Shown here: piece by piece, positions 1 to 7,863 of the stretch
How the letters are laid out: every line of letters begins with the position of its first letter
Numbering within the stretch: the first letter of the stretch is position 1
Assembly (NCBI RefSeq): GCF_001613445.1
Contig: NZ_BDCJ01000005.1
Location: forward strand, 119,162-183,161
Direction: 5' to 3'
DNA from: Nocardia grenadensis NBRC 108939
GTDB lineage: Bacteria; Actinomycetota; Actinomycetes; Mycobacteriales; Mycobacteriaceae
DNA length: 64,000 nt
Program-made: the position numbers and the translations under genes
Notes under the pieces: generated by a model
Database searches by the model: none
What the model was told of the DNA's origin: nothing
Seen by the model: only the letters and a program-made list of their open reading frames with translations

Positions 1-121
1 CGAGGGCTTGCTCCGCTCCATCGACGCCGTCCTCGCCTGCCGTGAAGCCCTCGACCGGAACGTCAAGCCCCGTTTCGCGGTAGCCGCCATGGCCGCCACC
101 CTGATCGCGCAAACCTCCTGA
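1..121 (+). CDS. holB: DNA polymerase III subunit delta' (C-terminal end only)
   Basis: An open frame from base 2 reaches a TGA at 119-121 and gives the last 39 residues of a protein cut by the window edge. The visible part contains SIDAVLACREALDRNVKPRF, which resembles the collar-domain end of actinobacterial delta' clamp-loader subunits (ACREAL followed by NVKP). The family loads the beta sliding clamp during replication. A tRNA-Thr follows within 60 bases, compatible with the mycobacterial order around holB. The identification rests on a short tail and on context, so a different protein cannot be excluded. Confidence 0.6.
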   Translation, partial: EGLLRSIDAVLACREALDRNVKPRFAVAAMAATLIAQTS

Positions 122-178
122 CCAGCCGTTTTCGCGTTACCAGGTGGGAGACGATAGACTCGCCACGCCGAAAGGCAC

Positions 179-254
179 GCCGCCTTAGCTCAGTCGGTAG
201 AGCGCTTCACTCGTAATGAAAAGGTCAGGAGTTCGATTCTCCTAGGCGGCTCCA
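179..254 (+). tRNA. tRNA-Thr (anticodon CGT), CCA encoded
   Basis: A complete cloverleaf can be folded. The acceptor GCCGCCT pairs with AGGCGGC, the D-arm is GCTC/GAGC, and the T-arm is AGGAG-TTCGATT-CTCCT. The anticodon loop CTCGTAA gives anticodon CGT (codon ACG). Discriminator T is followed by a genomic CCA. The first pair of the anticodon stem (CTTCA against TGAAA) is a C-A mismatch; the other four pair. Confidence 0.97.
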
Positions 255-260
255 GGCCAG

Positions 261-293
261 AGGCCCTTTCCGGATCATAGGGAAGGGCCTTTC
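261..293 (+). terminator. Rho-independent-like terminator after tRNA-Thr
   Basis: GGCCCTTTCC and GGAAGGGCC form a stem of nine pairs with one bulged T around a loop of about ten bases, followed by TTTCGTCTT. It begins seven bases after the tRNA CCA. Confidence 0.75.
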
Positions 294-375
294 GTCTTCG
301 GTCCATGTGGGCTACCCCAGGGGCTTCGGAGGGTGTTCGGCGGATCGGATCCGGTGATGGTTGTCCACGGAGTTC

Positions 376-816
376 TCAGCCGAGCTGTTCGGCCAGTCCG
401 ACGATGATGTTCTCGGGGCCACGGAGGTAACAGAGCCGGTAGATGTTCTCGTACTGCACCACTTCACCGACGAGTTCGGCGCCGTGGTCACGCAGGCGGG
501 CGATGACGTCGTCGAGGTTGTCCACGGCGAACATCATGCGACGGATACCCAGCGTGTTCGCCGGTGCGTCTTTCGGTTCGGGGGTGATCGCCTTCGGTCT
601 ATGAAATTTGGCCAGCTCGATTCGGCCGGGACCGTCCGGGATCCGCAGCATGGCGACATCCTGCCGGACATCGTCGAGTCCGATGACGCGTTCAGCCCCA
701 CGCCACTCGAGTGGGCCTTTGCCTTCCAGTTCCATGCCGAGTTCGACGAAGAACGCGATGACAGCGTCCAGATCCTCAACGACTATCAGCACGTTGTCCA
801 TACGCTGAATCGCCAT
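376..816 (-). CDS. VOC superfamily (glyoxalase/bleomycin-resistance fold) protein
   Basis: A 146-residue protein with the two-fold beta-alpha-beta-beta-beta arrangement of vicinal-oxygen-chelate enzymes: the first module begins RMDNVLIVVEDLDAVIAFFV (residues 5-24), the second begins near GIRRMMFAVDNLDDVIARL (about residues 90-108). Length fits a single-chain two-module VOC protein. Members bind a divalent metal and act as lyases, dioxygenases or drug-binding proteins; the substrate cannot be read here. The start is well supported by a strong AAAGGAGG site at 823-830, seven bases upstream of the ATG. It is transcribed alone, away from a decayed gene on the same strand. Confidence 0.85.
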   Translation of the reverse strand: MAIQRMDNVLIVVEDLDAVIAFFVELGMELEGKGPLEWRGAERVIGLDDVRQDVAMLRIPDGPGRIELAKFHRPKAITPEPKDAPANTLGIRRMMFAVDNLDDVIARLRDHGAELVGEVVQYENIYRLCYLRGPENIIVGLAEQLG

Positions 817-1024
817 GCCAGGCCTCCTTTGTGTTGTGCGGCCGAGTGCCCGCGTCTGCCCCGGGGCGGAGTCGACAAGCCATTATCGACATCTCCGCTG
901 TATCGGCTTCGACAATATGGGAGTGCTCTTCGTCGTGGCGGTGTCGACGGTGACCCGCAACGATGGATGCCCAACCCGTAGGCGGCCAACGGAAGTGGAT
1001 GCTCTGCCTATGTCCTCGATACTG

Positions 1025-1071
1025 GACGACCGGTGCCATCCGTCCGTTTCGGGCGGGTGGCACCGGTCGTC
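1025..1071 (-). terminator. Long hairpin terminator behind the decayed MFS gene
   Basis: GACGACCGGTGCCA (1025-1038) is exactly complementary to 1058-1071, and the inner bases add about six more pairs (one G-T) around a short loop. It sits 33 bases past the stop of the decayed transporter gene on the minus strand and is probably that gene's original terminator. No long T-run follows. Confidence 0.65.
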
Positions 1072-1103
1072 ACTCGTGTTCATGCGGTGCGGTCGAAGCC
1101 TGC

Positions 1104-1684
1104 CTATCGGACTGCCGTGGCGAACGCGTCTCGGTGGACCGGTTTCGTGGCGGTGATGGTGACCAGGCCTCCGGCCACATCCACATCGACTGTAGCGTCG
1201 CCGAGTCGCACGGGGTCGATTGTGGCGGCCTCGTGCAGGTGGGTCAGGACCTCCTGATCGTGGCGCTGCCACCACCGCAGTGCCGCGGCGAATCCGGTGG
1301 CATCGAGAACCGCGAGGACCAACCAGGTCGTGGTGAACCGGTAGCGGTCGTCAGCTGTCCGGCGATCGGGTAGGTGAGCAGCCACGCCAGGTGCGAGAGC
1401 GGGAACTGGGCCGCGAACAGCGCGGGGGGGTCGGCCGGTCGGGACGAGCGGCGCGGGACCTGCCCGGTGGGTGTCAGTTTCGCCGCGGTCTCTACACCGA
1501 TATCGGCCCATACCGCGATGGCGGCGGCCGCGCGCCGGTCACCGGAGTCGGCCAACGACAGGGCGAGGGCCGATCCGAGTGCGGCGAGCAGGGGTACCGC
1601 ACCGGTGAGCATGACCGGTCGGGCACCGAGGCGATCAGGGACTCGGGGAAGAGCGAGGGCGACGAACGTACGCGTGGAAGCCCG
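1104..1684 (-). pseudogene. Remnant of an MFS transporter (C-terminal half, frameshifted)
   Basis: Two minus-strand frames join into one transporter tail. The upstream frame reads FVALALPRVPDRLGARPVM (the basic loop typical of MFS transporters), then hydrophobic segments and FAAQFPLSHLAWLLTYPIAG. Near base 1355 the match moves to another frame, which continues RYRFTTTWLVLAVLDATGFA and ends at 1104. The N-terminal half is missing: in-frame TAG and TAA stops lie immediately upstream of 1684. I therefore read this as a truncated and frameshifted pseudogene. A sequencing indel could explain the frameshift but not the missing N-terminus. Confidence 0.6.
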
Positions 1685-2297
1685 CTATTAGCGGCACACC
1701 CACGCCTACGAACGCCTACGTCATCGACGCCGAACACCCGCGGTGGCCCACGACACCGCCGAGGCTCGTCGAAACCGTGGCAGCCCCGAACACCCACCGA
1801 ACCGAATGATCGCCAACTGAAATGCCAGGTGGCTCAACGGAGTCGGACACCGGGAGGTATCAGAAAACCGCCTCCGAAGCAGAACTGTATCCGCGGAGGG
1901 GCAAGCCGAGGTGCCGTACCGACTGCCCTACAGGGCAGTTGACACGCGCGTATCGGCCGCGGTGGCATGGCTGTGGGTAGTGATATCCGGTTGTCCGGCT
2001 GCAACGGCGCCGCACTCTCGCGCCGACGAGTCCTCGCAACCACTCGGCGCGGAGCATGTTCACACTGCCGACGCCCCAGTCGCCGGGATCTCGAGCCGCC
2101 GCCAGGGCTGGCGGGGCCGGGAGGTCGGCAAACTCCGCGGCAGGGTGGAGGCGCTGGAGGCCCAGGCCGTCGAGGATAAGTAACGCATCGCGGAGCGCTC
2201 GCGGCGTCGGTTTTCGTGCGTGCCCGCCGCCACCAGTCAACGAACTCGACAGGCGGTTCCGCAGCGATAACCACAGGTCGGAGTGGTCTGTCGACTA
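1685..2297. other. Intergenic stretch of about 600 bases without a convincing gene
   Basis: No frame here has a recognisable family, good start site and plausible protein together. A minus-strand frame at 1860-2240 has one protein-like segment (RALRDALLILDGLGL and the residues after it) but degenerates into arginine-rich sequence, so it may be a decayed gene fragment. This fits the decayed transporter next door. Confidence 0.4.
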
Positions 2298-2696
2298 GTG
2301 TCGGTGCTCGTGCTCATCGCTATCGCAGTGTTCGCGGCGGTTTCGGCGCTACTCCATGTCTACATCTGGTATTTGGAGTCGTTCGCGTGGACCGGTGCGG
2401 CGCGGGGTGTGTTCGGCATCAGTGCCGAGGAAGCTGCAGCGACCCGGGAGCTGGCCTTCAATCAGGGTTTCTACAACCTGTTCTTGGCGATCATCGCGGC
2501 GGTGGGGATCGTGGTGGCGGCAACGGGGGATCGGGGTGTCGGGGTGGCGTTGATCTTCGCCGGTATCGGGGCGATGCTGGGTGCCGCGCTGGTGCTGTTG
2601 CTCTCGTCGCCGGACAAGCGCGCATCGGCGGTCAAGCAGGGGGCTGCGCCGCTGGTGACCGTTGCGCTCGGGGTGATCTGGGCGCTCACCGGTTGA
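2298..2696 (+). CDS. DUF1304 family small membrane protein
   Basis: About 132 residues with four hydrophobic segments. It starts SVLVLIAIAVFAAVSALLHV, followed by the family hallmark region HVYIWYLESF and, in the next helix, NQGFYNLFLAIIA, which match DUF1304 inner-membrane proteins of unknown function. An in-frame GTG at 2283 would add five polar residues; GTG 2298 places the first helix at the N-terminus as in relatives and is preferred, though its ribosome site (GGAG about 14 bases upstream) is weakly placed. No functional partner is evident; the next gene is a convergent TetR regulator. Confidence 0.75.
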   Translation: MSVLVLIAIAVFAAVSALLHVYIWYLESFAWTGAARGVFGISAEEAAATRELAFNQGFYNLFLAIIAAVGIVVAATGDRGVGVALIFAGIGAMLGAALVLLLSSPDKRASAVKQGAAPLVTVALGVIWALTG

Positions 2697-2714
2697 GCGG
2701 ACGGTCCCGGCGGG

Positions 2715-3305
2715 TTACGAGTGCGGCGCGGAGCCGGCCTGCTCCAATAACCGGCTGAGGATTTCCACCCGGTTTTCGCGCAGGCCCGGGCGTAGGCGCT
2801 GGCCGCGTTCGAGGGTGGCCAGCCCGTGCAGTGCGCTCCAGCCGGTTTCGGTGAAGGTTTCCACGTCGTGGTCGCCGGCGAAGGGGGCCAGTGCGGCGAC
2901 CAGTTCGGCGAACGCGTCGCGGAGGACCTGGGTGGCCTCGGGGCCGAACTTCAGATCGGTGGACATGGCGAACATGGCGTCGTAGACGGCGGGATGCTCG
3001 ATGGCGAATTCGATATAGGCGCGGGCAAGGGCCGCCAGTGCGTCGGACTCCGACTCGGCGGTGGCCCGGGCGCGGTGCAGGGCCGCGGCGAGTTCGGCGA
3101 TCCCGTCCTCGGCGACGGCCGTGACGATGGCGCGTTTGCCGGCGAAATGGCTGTAGAGGACGGGTTGGCTGTATTCGATCCGGTCGGCCAGCTTGCGGAC
3201 GGTCACCGCGTCCCAGCCCTCGGTCTCCGCCAGTTCGCGCGCGGTATCGATGATCAGCCGGTGGCGTTCCGCCCGCTCCCGTTCCCGCCTTTTCTGAATG
3301 CTCAT
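2715..3305 (-). CDS. TetR/AcrR family transcriptional regulator
   Basis: A 196-residue regulator with an N-terminal helix-turn-helix (TVRKLADRIEYSQPVLYSHF, about residues 35-55) and an alpha-helical C-terminal ligand domain containing the FAIEHPAVYDAMF segment common in this family. ATG 3305 is preferred over the start at 3332 because the longer version would run across a palindromic operator at 3316-3328. It is divergent from the DUF4267/DUF1772 membrane genes, and two copies of the same palindrome sit in the gap. By family habit it would repress itself and those genes until a ligand binds; the ligand is unknown. Confidence 0.87.
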   Translation of the reverse strand: MSIQKRRERERAERHRLIIDTARELAETEGWDAVTVRKLADRIEYSQPVLYSHFAGKRAIVTAVAEDGIAELAAALHRARATAESESDALAALARAYIEFAIEHPAVYDAMFAMSTDLKFGPEATQVLRDAFAELVAALAPFAGDHDVETFTETGWSALHGLATLERGQRLRPGLRENRVEILSRLLEQAGSAPHS

Positions 3306-3315
3306 GCTCGAAATC

Positions 3316-3378
3316 CTAGCATCGCTAGACAAGGGGACCGAGGTGCGTTACTGTCGCTCTACAACATAGCGACGCTAG
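3316..3378. promoter_or_regulatory. Paired palindromic operators between tetR gene and DUF4267 gene
   Basis: CTAGCATCGCTAG (3316-3328) and ATAGCGACGCTAG (3366-3378) share the dyad TAGC-NNN-GCTA. Their centres are 50 bases apart. One lies next to the regulator's start, the other just upstream of the ribosome site (GGAG, 3384-3387) of the divergent gene. They are the obvious candidate binding sites for the TetR-family protein. Confidence 0.65.
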
Positions 3379-3392
3379 ATATCGGAGCAACC

Positions 3393-3800
3393 ATGATCAC
3401 CACTCGGCGTATTGCCACCGCACTGTCGCTGATCGGGGCGGCGTTCATCCTCTACATCGGGATCAGCTACCTGATCACCCCGGAGTCGATCGCCACCGGA
3501 TTCGGCCTGCCCGCGTGGCCGACCGGTGACGCCGCGGCATTCATGAATCTGAAGGGCGTACGCGACACGGTCAGCGGAATCCTCATCCTCGCGCTGCTGG
3601 CGCTCGGGCAGCGCTTCGCGCTGGGGGTCGCCATGCTCGTCATCGCGCTGATCCCGATTGGTGATATGGCCACCGTGCTGGCCTACGACGGCTCCACGGC
3701 GACCGCATTCGGAGTCCACGGCCTCACGGCAGTGCTCGTGGGCATCACCGGGCTGCTGCTCATCCGCGAGCCCGCAGCGTCCGCCTCCACTCCGGCGTAA
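3393..3800 (+). CDS. DUF4267 family membrane protein
   Basis: A 135-residue protein with four predicted membrane helices (about residues 7-27, 50-67, 72-92 and 103-123). The GLPAWPTGDAAAFMNLKGVR loop and the following RDTVSGILILAL helix are typical of DUF4267 proteins. ATG 3393 follows GGAG at a six-base distance. It is the first gene of a probable two-gene unit with the DUF1772 gene, divergent from a TetR gene and directly downstream of a palindromic operator, so it is probably inducible. The molecular function of the family is unknown; the context resembles small modules responding to a small hydrophobic molecule. Confidence 0.8.
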   Translation: MITTRRIATALSLIGAAFILYIGISYLITPESIATGFGLPAWPTGDAAAFMNLKGVRDTVSGILILALLALGQRFALGVAMLVIALIPIGDMATVLAYDGSTATAFGVHGLTAVLVGITGLLLIREPAASASTPA

Positions 3801-3851
3801 CCGTCGAAACGTCCACCAGCAGCCGAAATTCGCAACACTCGGGAGCCTGTC

Positions 3852-4325
3852 ATGACCGTGTCCATTCAGATCCTCGCCGCCATCGCGGTTCTCGCCAATG
3901 CTGTCGTCTACGGCACCGATGTCTTGGGAGCGCTGGTCATGCGGTCGGTGCATCGCCGGCTCGACGACGCCGCCATGACCGTCAGTGCGGGCTGGGGGCA
4001 CTACTACGCGGATTCGCGTATGCCGCCGATCGGTATCACCGGAGTGGTAGCGGCGTTGGGGGCCGCGGTCGTCGCCGCCCTGAGCGGCGCCGCCGGTGCC
4101 GCCGTTTCCGCGGGGCTGGCGGTGCTCGCCCTCGTGGTGTGGCTCGTTCTCTACGCGCGCATCGCCAAGCCGATCAACGCGGCGCAGAAGGCCGCCGCTC
4201 GATCGGGCGTGATTCCGCCGAATGCCCGTGCGCTGCAGGACCGGTGGGACAGCATTCTCTACCCGCGGGTGATCCTGCAGGCCCTCGCTCTGGTCGGATT
4301 GCTCGTCACCTCGGCCATTGTCTGA
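3852..4325 (+). CDS. DUF1772 (anthrone-oxygenase-like) membrane protein
   Basis: A 157-residue protein with four hydrophobic helices (about residues 5-25, 58-77, 82-103 and 137-156). The GWGHYYADSRMPPIG loop, the RIAKPINAAQKAA segment and the C-terminal RWDSILYPRVILQ motif fit DUF1772, a family that includes fungal anthrone oxygenases. Those proteins oxidise aromatic ketones, but a similar reaction here is only possible, not shown. It lies 51 bases after the DUF4267 gene on the same strand and is presumably under the same TetR control. Confidence 0.75.
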   Translation: MTVSIQILAAIAVLANAVVYGTDVLGALVMRSVHRRLDDAAMTVSAGWGHYYADSRMPPIGITGVVAALGAAVVAALSGAAGAAVSAGLAVLALVVWLVLYARIAKPINAAQKAAARSGVIPPNARALQDRWDSILYPRVILQALALVGLLVTSAIV

Positions 4326-4406
4326 GTGCGCCGTTTCCGGGTGGCCGGGCGGGACTGATGTCCACCCGGTCACCCGACGCTTGTCGGCAGCATCGGCCGG
4401 GGCCGG

Positions 4407-4673
4407 TCACTCGCCGGCCGGCTTGATTCCCTCGAGTGCCAGCTCGACGAATTCCCGCATCGGGATCTCCAGGGCGGTGCACAGCGCGTGCAGCTGCTGC
4501 ATATCCGGTGAGCGCTGGCCGTTTTCGAACCGCTGGATAGTGCTGACGGCGAGGCCGGTCAGCGCCGCGAGTTGCTGTCGCGTGAAGTCGCGCCGCGCCC
4601 GGGCGGCCCGGAGCTCGGCCCCCACTGCCCGGTTGATCGCTGAAGCCGCCTCTTTCGAACCCATACGGACCAT
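4407..4673 (-). CDS. Small XRE-family helix-turn-helix regulator
   Basis: An 88-residue protein that is almost entirely a Cro/C1-type helix-turn-helix: TRQQLAALTGLAVSTIQRFE (about residues 31-50) followed by NGQRSPDMQQLHALCTALEI, the classic third-to-fifth helix region. There is no partner domain. An internal ATG at 4664 is an equally possible start. It stands alone; the gene downstream on the same strand ends elsewhere, and no toxin-like partner ORF is adjacent. Target genes are unknown. Confidence 0.8.
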   Translation of the reverse strand: MVRMGSKEAASAINRAVGAELRAARARRDFTRQQLAALTGLAVSTIQRFENGQRSPDMQQLHALCTALEIPMREFVELALEGIKPAGE

Positions 4674-4789
4674 TCTGAGGTCCGAACGGCCGTGCTACAA
4701 ATGCCTGGTCGGAGGCATATCGACCGCTCTCGCGGTGGTGGCCGCTGTCCTATCCCACCGGCTTGCCGTACGGGCTCGTGCCGACGGCG

Positions 4790-5710
4790 TCAGAGCACGA
4801 TGACGTTTTTGCCGCGGGTATGGCCCGTCTGGCCCGCGGTGAAGGCATCAGCGACTTCCTCCAGAGAGAAGGTCGCGGCGACCGGGACCACGAGGTCGCC
4901 CTTGGTGGCGAGGTCGGCCAGACGCTGGGTCTGGAGGCCGTCCGGGCGCACCCAGACCGCGTGGCCGCCGTGTTCGGTCACGGAGCCGTCAGCGATCGAG
5001 GCATGGCGCCCGTTTTTCGCCAGAACGGCCAGGGTGGTGTCGAGCTGGGCACCGACGAAATCGGCCACCGCCTGCACACCGTCCGGGGCGAGTTCGCGGA
5101 TACGTTCGATCACGCCCTCCCCGTAGGCCACCGGTTCGGCGCCGAGTTCACGCAGGAAATCGTGGTTGCGTTCGGAAGCGGTACCCAGGACCCGGGCACC
5201 GCGCGCCCGGGCGATCTGGACACCCAGGCTGCCCACCCCGCCGGCCGCGGCGTGGATGAGCACGGTGTCCTCGGCGGTCACCTGGAGAAGATCGAGCGCG
5301 CGCAGGGCGGTACCGCCGGCCAGGGGCAGCGCGCCGGCCTGCTCCCAGGGCAGATCCGCCGGTTTGCGGGCCACCCGCGCCGCGGGGACGGCGACCAGTT
5401 CGGCAAAGGTGCCGTCCTTGAGGACGTCCTTGCGCGCGTAGGCCAGAACTTCGTCCCCGACCTCGAATTCCGGGGTATCGGTGCCCTTGCCGACCACGAT
5501 CCCGGCGACATCCCAGCCCGGGATCACCGGAAAGGTCGCATCGATCAGACCGTCCAGCGCACCCGACATCAGTTTCCAATCGACCGGGTTGACCCCGGCC
5601 GCGCGCACCTCGATCAGTACCGAACCCGGGAAGACTTTGGGTTTCGGCAGGTCACGTACCTGGATATCGCTGTTGTCGGTGGTGTAGCGGTCGTAGGTCG
5701 CTGCGCGCAT
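4790..5710 (-). CDS. NADP-dependent quinone-oxidoreductase-like MDR protein
   Basis: A 306-residue medium-chain dehydrogenase/reductase. Residues 1-120 form the GroES-like fold (GVNPVDWKLMSG near residue 40); the nucleotide-binding glycine motif AAAGGVGSLGVQIARARGA lies near residues 154-172. The catalytic-zinc cysteine and histidine of alcohol dehydrogenases are absent, as in zeta-crystallin-type quinone oxidoreductases. The reaction is expected to be NADPH-dependent reduction of a quinone or enone; substrate unknown. Transcribed alone on the minus strand. A TAGGAC box six bases before ATG 5710 could give a leaderless message, but AGGA in the same bases could also serve as ribosome site. Confidence 0.83.
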   Translation of the reverse strand: MRAATYDRYTTDNSDIQVRDLPKPKVFPGSVLIEVRAAGVNPVDWKLMSGALDGLIDATFPVIPGWDVAGIVVGKGTDTPEFEVGDEVLAYARKDVLKDGTFAELVAVPAARVARKPADLPWEQAGALPLAGGTALRALDLLQVTAEDTVLIHAAAGGVGSLGVQIARARGARVLGTASERNHDFLRELGAEPVAYGEGVIERIRELAPDGVQAVADFVGAQLDTTLAVLAKNGRHASIADGSVTEHGGHAVWVRPDGLQTQRLADLATKGDLVVPVAATFSLEEVADAFTAGQTGHTRGKNVIVL

Positions 5711-5850
5711 AGTCCAGTCCTATCGGTTGCGGTTGTCATTGCGTGCAACGACGCGCCGCAAGCGATATTCCGGAGCCCGGACGGCGGGGCCGACCGGTGC
5801 GGAGGGTCCGCCGAGCCGGGCGACACTGACCGGACTCGGGGACTTCCCGC

Positions 5851-6903
5851 TCAGCCCGCGGCCGCGGACCGGGGGCTGGTGCGGTCCAGAACGGCGGTCA
5901 GCTCATTGTTGAAATGGTCGATCCGCTCGATATTGCCCAGGTGGCCGGTGGGCCAGACCTGGTAGTCGGGCCGGTGGCCGGCCTCGACCATGGTGTCGGC
6001 GATGAGGCGCGACATCCGTTCCGGCAGCAGCCGGTCGTAGCGGCCGGCGATGATCGTGGTGGGCACGGTCAGATTCGCCGCGGCCGCCCCGAGCTGCAGA
6101 TCCGCCAGGATCGCGGCATGCCGGCCGCGCGCCAGCGGACGGCACGAGCGCACGATGTTCAGGGCGAACTCGGCCTGCTCGTTGGTGGCGCCGCGGGCCA
6201 TGATGCGTTCTTTCAGTATCTCGCGGGCCGCCCAGCCGCCGGGCAGGGGCAGGGGTGTGGTGAGGATGGACTCCGCGACGATCATCGGTAGGCGGAGGGG
6301 CGACCCGAGCAGGCTCAGTGGCTGGCTTCCCAGGCTGAGCGGCTTGTTCAACAGCGGCAGCAGATCGGTGTCGTAGCGGATATTGCCCGAGGTGGTGTTG
6401 GCCAGCACGACCGCGCGGGCCCGCCGGTTCACCTGTTCGGGATGGCGAGCGGCCCAGGCCTGCAGGGTGATACCGCCCATGCTGTGCCCGACCAGCAGGG
6501 CCTGCTGACCCGGGCGCAGGGTCGCGTCGAGGACGGCGGCGAGATCGTCGGCGAGGGTGCGGTCGCCCAGCGGTGTGCGCCCGAGGGTGCTGTCGCCGTG
6601 GCCGCGCTGGTCGTAGGCGATCACGCGGTAGCGGTCCGCGAAGGCGTTGATCTGGGGGTGCCAGTATTCGATGCAGCAGCTCCAGCCGTGGATGAGCACG
6701 ATCGGCTCGGCATCGGCGGGGCCGTAGGAGTGCACGCGCAGGCGGGCGCCGTCCACGGTGGTGACGGGAACGACCTCGGGATGGGCGGCCGGCGCGTTGT
6801 AGTGGGCCGTCCGGAATCGGCGCGCGCGCAAGGTAGCCCGGTACGGGGCGGTCAGAGCGCCTTGATGCGCCTGCGACAGCGCCGTTATCGATTTCACCAG
6901 CAT
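5851..6903 (-). CDS. Alpha/beta hydrolase (lipase/esterase-like)
   Basis: A 350-residue alpha/beta-hydrolase. HGWSC at 72-76 supplies the oxyanion region, GHSMGG at 139-144 the nucleophile elbow (Ser141), AGRYDRLLP near 294 the acid, and TGHLGNIE near 323 the catalytic His. The N-terminal 40 residues are basic and the CC pair after HGWS is unusual. The start at 6903 is fixed by the ribosome site CAAAGGAGTG seven bases upstream; the frame stays open to 6987 but without another good site. The substrate cannot be predicted. Transcribed alone. Confidence 0.83.
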   Translation of the reverse strand: MLVKSITALSQAHQGALTAPYRATLRARRFRTAHYNAPAAHPEVVPVTTVDGARLRVHSYGPADAEPIVLIHGWSCCIEYWHPQINAFADRYRVIAYDQRGHGDSTLGRTPLGDRTLADDLAAVLDATLRPGQQALLVGHSMGGITLQAWAARHPEQVNRRARAVVLANTTSGNIRYDTDLLPLLNKPLSLGSQPLSLLGSPLRLPMIVAESILTTPLPLPGGWAAREILKERIMARGATNEQAEFALNIVRSCRPLARGRHAAILADLQLGAAAANLTVPTTIIAGRYDRLLPERMSRLIADTMVEAGHRPDYQVWPTGHLGNIERIDHFNNELTAVLDRTSPRSAAAG

Positions 6904-7168
6904 CAGAACACTCCTTTGTGCCTGCTGACACGGTAACCCTGCAAGCTGGGTGCTTACAAGAGCAAGCGCCGTTCCGGTTCGCTTCATCCGGGATGTCGTT
7001 GTTTTCCCGAATATCGGGCCGGTGCAGGGCTCTGTTAGCTCCAGGTTGCCCAGTCCGCCGGCGTTCTATGCCTCATCCGATGCATCCATGGCTTGTTTCG
7101 ATGCAACCGGAGCAAGCACCTCCGGAGGTTGTGGCGTCAACCCGCGGGCCGCGACTACCGTGGATGTC

Positions 7169-7660
7169 GTGAACGACTCGGACGCAGCAGACCCGCGCGA
7201 GCTGGTGGGCCCAGGGGTTCCGGAAGCGGCCGCGTCGGATGGTGGTGGCGCCGGGTCGTCCGGGTGGCGCGGATTGTTGCTGCCCGGGGCGGCGGCGGCC
7301 GCGGGGGCGGCGGCGGTGCTGTTGCTGCACGTCCGCGACCCGCATATCGAGGGCTCGTACGGGCTGTGCCCGGTCTATGCCCTGTTCGGTGTGTACTGCC
7401 CGGGTTGCGGGGGTATGCGCGCAGTGCACAACCTGACCGAGGGAAATATCGTCGACTCCCTGCACAGCAACCTGCTGGCGCTGCCGGTGTTGACGCTCTA
7501 CGTGTTGTGGGTGGGCGATTGGGCGATCCGCGCATGGCGAGGTGAAGGACCCCGCGTGCCCGGGATCGGCAGCTTCACGATGTGGGCGATGCTCGGCTCG
7601 ATCGCCGTCTACACGGTGGTGCGCAATACCCCCTGGGGCACCTGGCTGACGCCGGTCTGA
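7169..7660 (+). CDS. DUF2752 family membrane protein
   Basis: A 163-residue protein with a GGG/SSG-rich N-terminal segment, then three membrane segments. It has the DUF2752 hallmark CPxCGGxR: YCPGCGGMRAVHNLTEGNIV. The two cysteines and the arginine are all present. The family's function is unknown. GTG 7169 is chosen because a TACCGT box ends exactly seven bases upstream, the spacing of a leaderless start; the upstream open frame has low-quality sequence. It is followed 14 bases later by a 62-residue ORF on the same strand, probably cotranscribed. Confidence 0.78.
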   Translation: MNDSDAADPRELVGPGVPEAAASDGGGAGSSGWRGLLLPGAAAAAGAAAVLLLHVRDPHIEGSYGLCPVYALFGVYCPGCGGMRAVHNLTEGNIVDSLHSNLLALPVLTLYVLWVGDWAIRAWRGEGPRVPGIGSFTMWAMLGSIAVYTVVRNTPWGTWLTPV

Positions 7661-7674
7661 CAGACGAGGTACAG

Positions 7675-7863
7675 ATGCGCGATTCACTCAAGGACCGGGT
7701 ACGCGACAAATTGCTGCGGCAACTGACCGAGGACGGCCCGGAGGGTGCCGAACCGGAGGATCCACGCCTCATCTCGGTGGTCGCCGACCTCGATGCGCTG
7801 AACAGCGTCGCCGAGGACGATCCGCTCATCGAACAGCTCGCCGGACGCTACCTGGTTTTCTGA
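7675..7863 (+). CDS. Small conserved-looking acidic protein of unknown function
   Basis: A 62-residue protein (DSLKDRVRDKLLRQLTEDGP at the start, LIEQLAGRYLVF at the end), acidic and predicted mostly helical, without membrane or signal features. ATG 7675 is preceded by GAGG at six bases. It lies 14 bases behind the DUF2752 gene and its last 16 bases overlap the 3' end of the convergent M1 peptidase gene. I do not recognise the family. The good ribosome site and lack of Arg-rich shadow composition argue that it is real. Confidence 0.6.
   Translation: MRDSLKDRVRDKLLRQLTEDGPEGAEPEDPRLISVVADLDALNSVAEDDPLIEQLAGRYLVF

Noticed and set aside
179..254. Integration of a genomic island at the tRNA-Thr
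   Set aside because: No integrase gene and no repeated tRNA 3' end were seen in the following variable block.
361..981. Plus-strand ORF of 206 codons opposite the VOC gene
   Set aside because: Antisense to a well-supported VOC protein with a strong ribosome site; the plus-strand product has no recognisable features.
1860..2240. Minus-strand ORF of 126 codons as a gene
   Set aside because: One segment looks protein-like but both ends are Arg/Cys/Tyr-rich shadow sequence and no start site is convincing; noted only as a possible gene fragment.
2826..3392. N-terminal extension of the DUF4267 protein by 189 residues
   Set aside because: The extension is a shadow of the divergent TetR gene; ATG 3393 has its own GGAG site.
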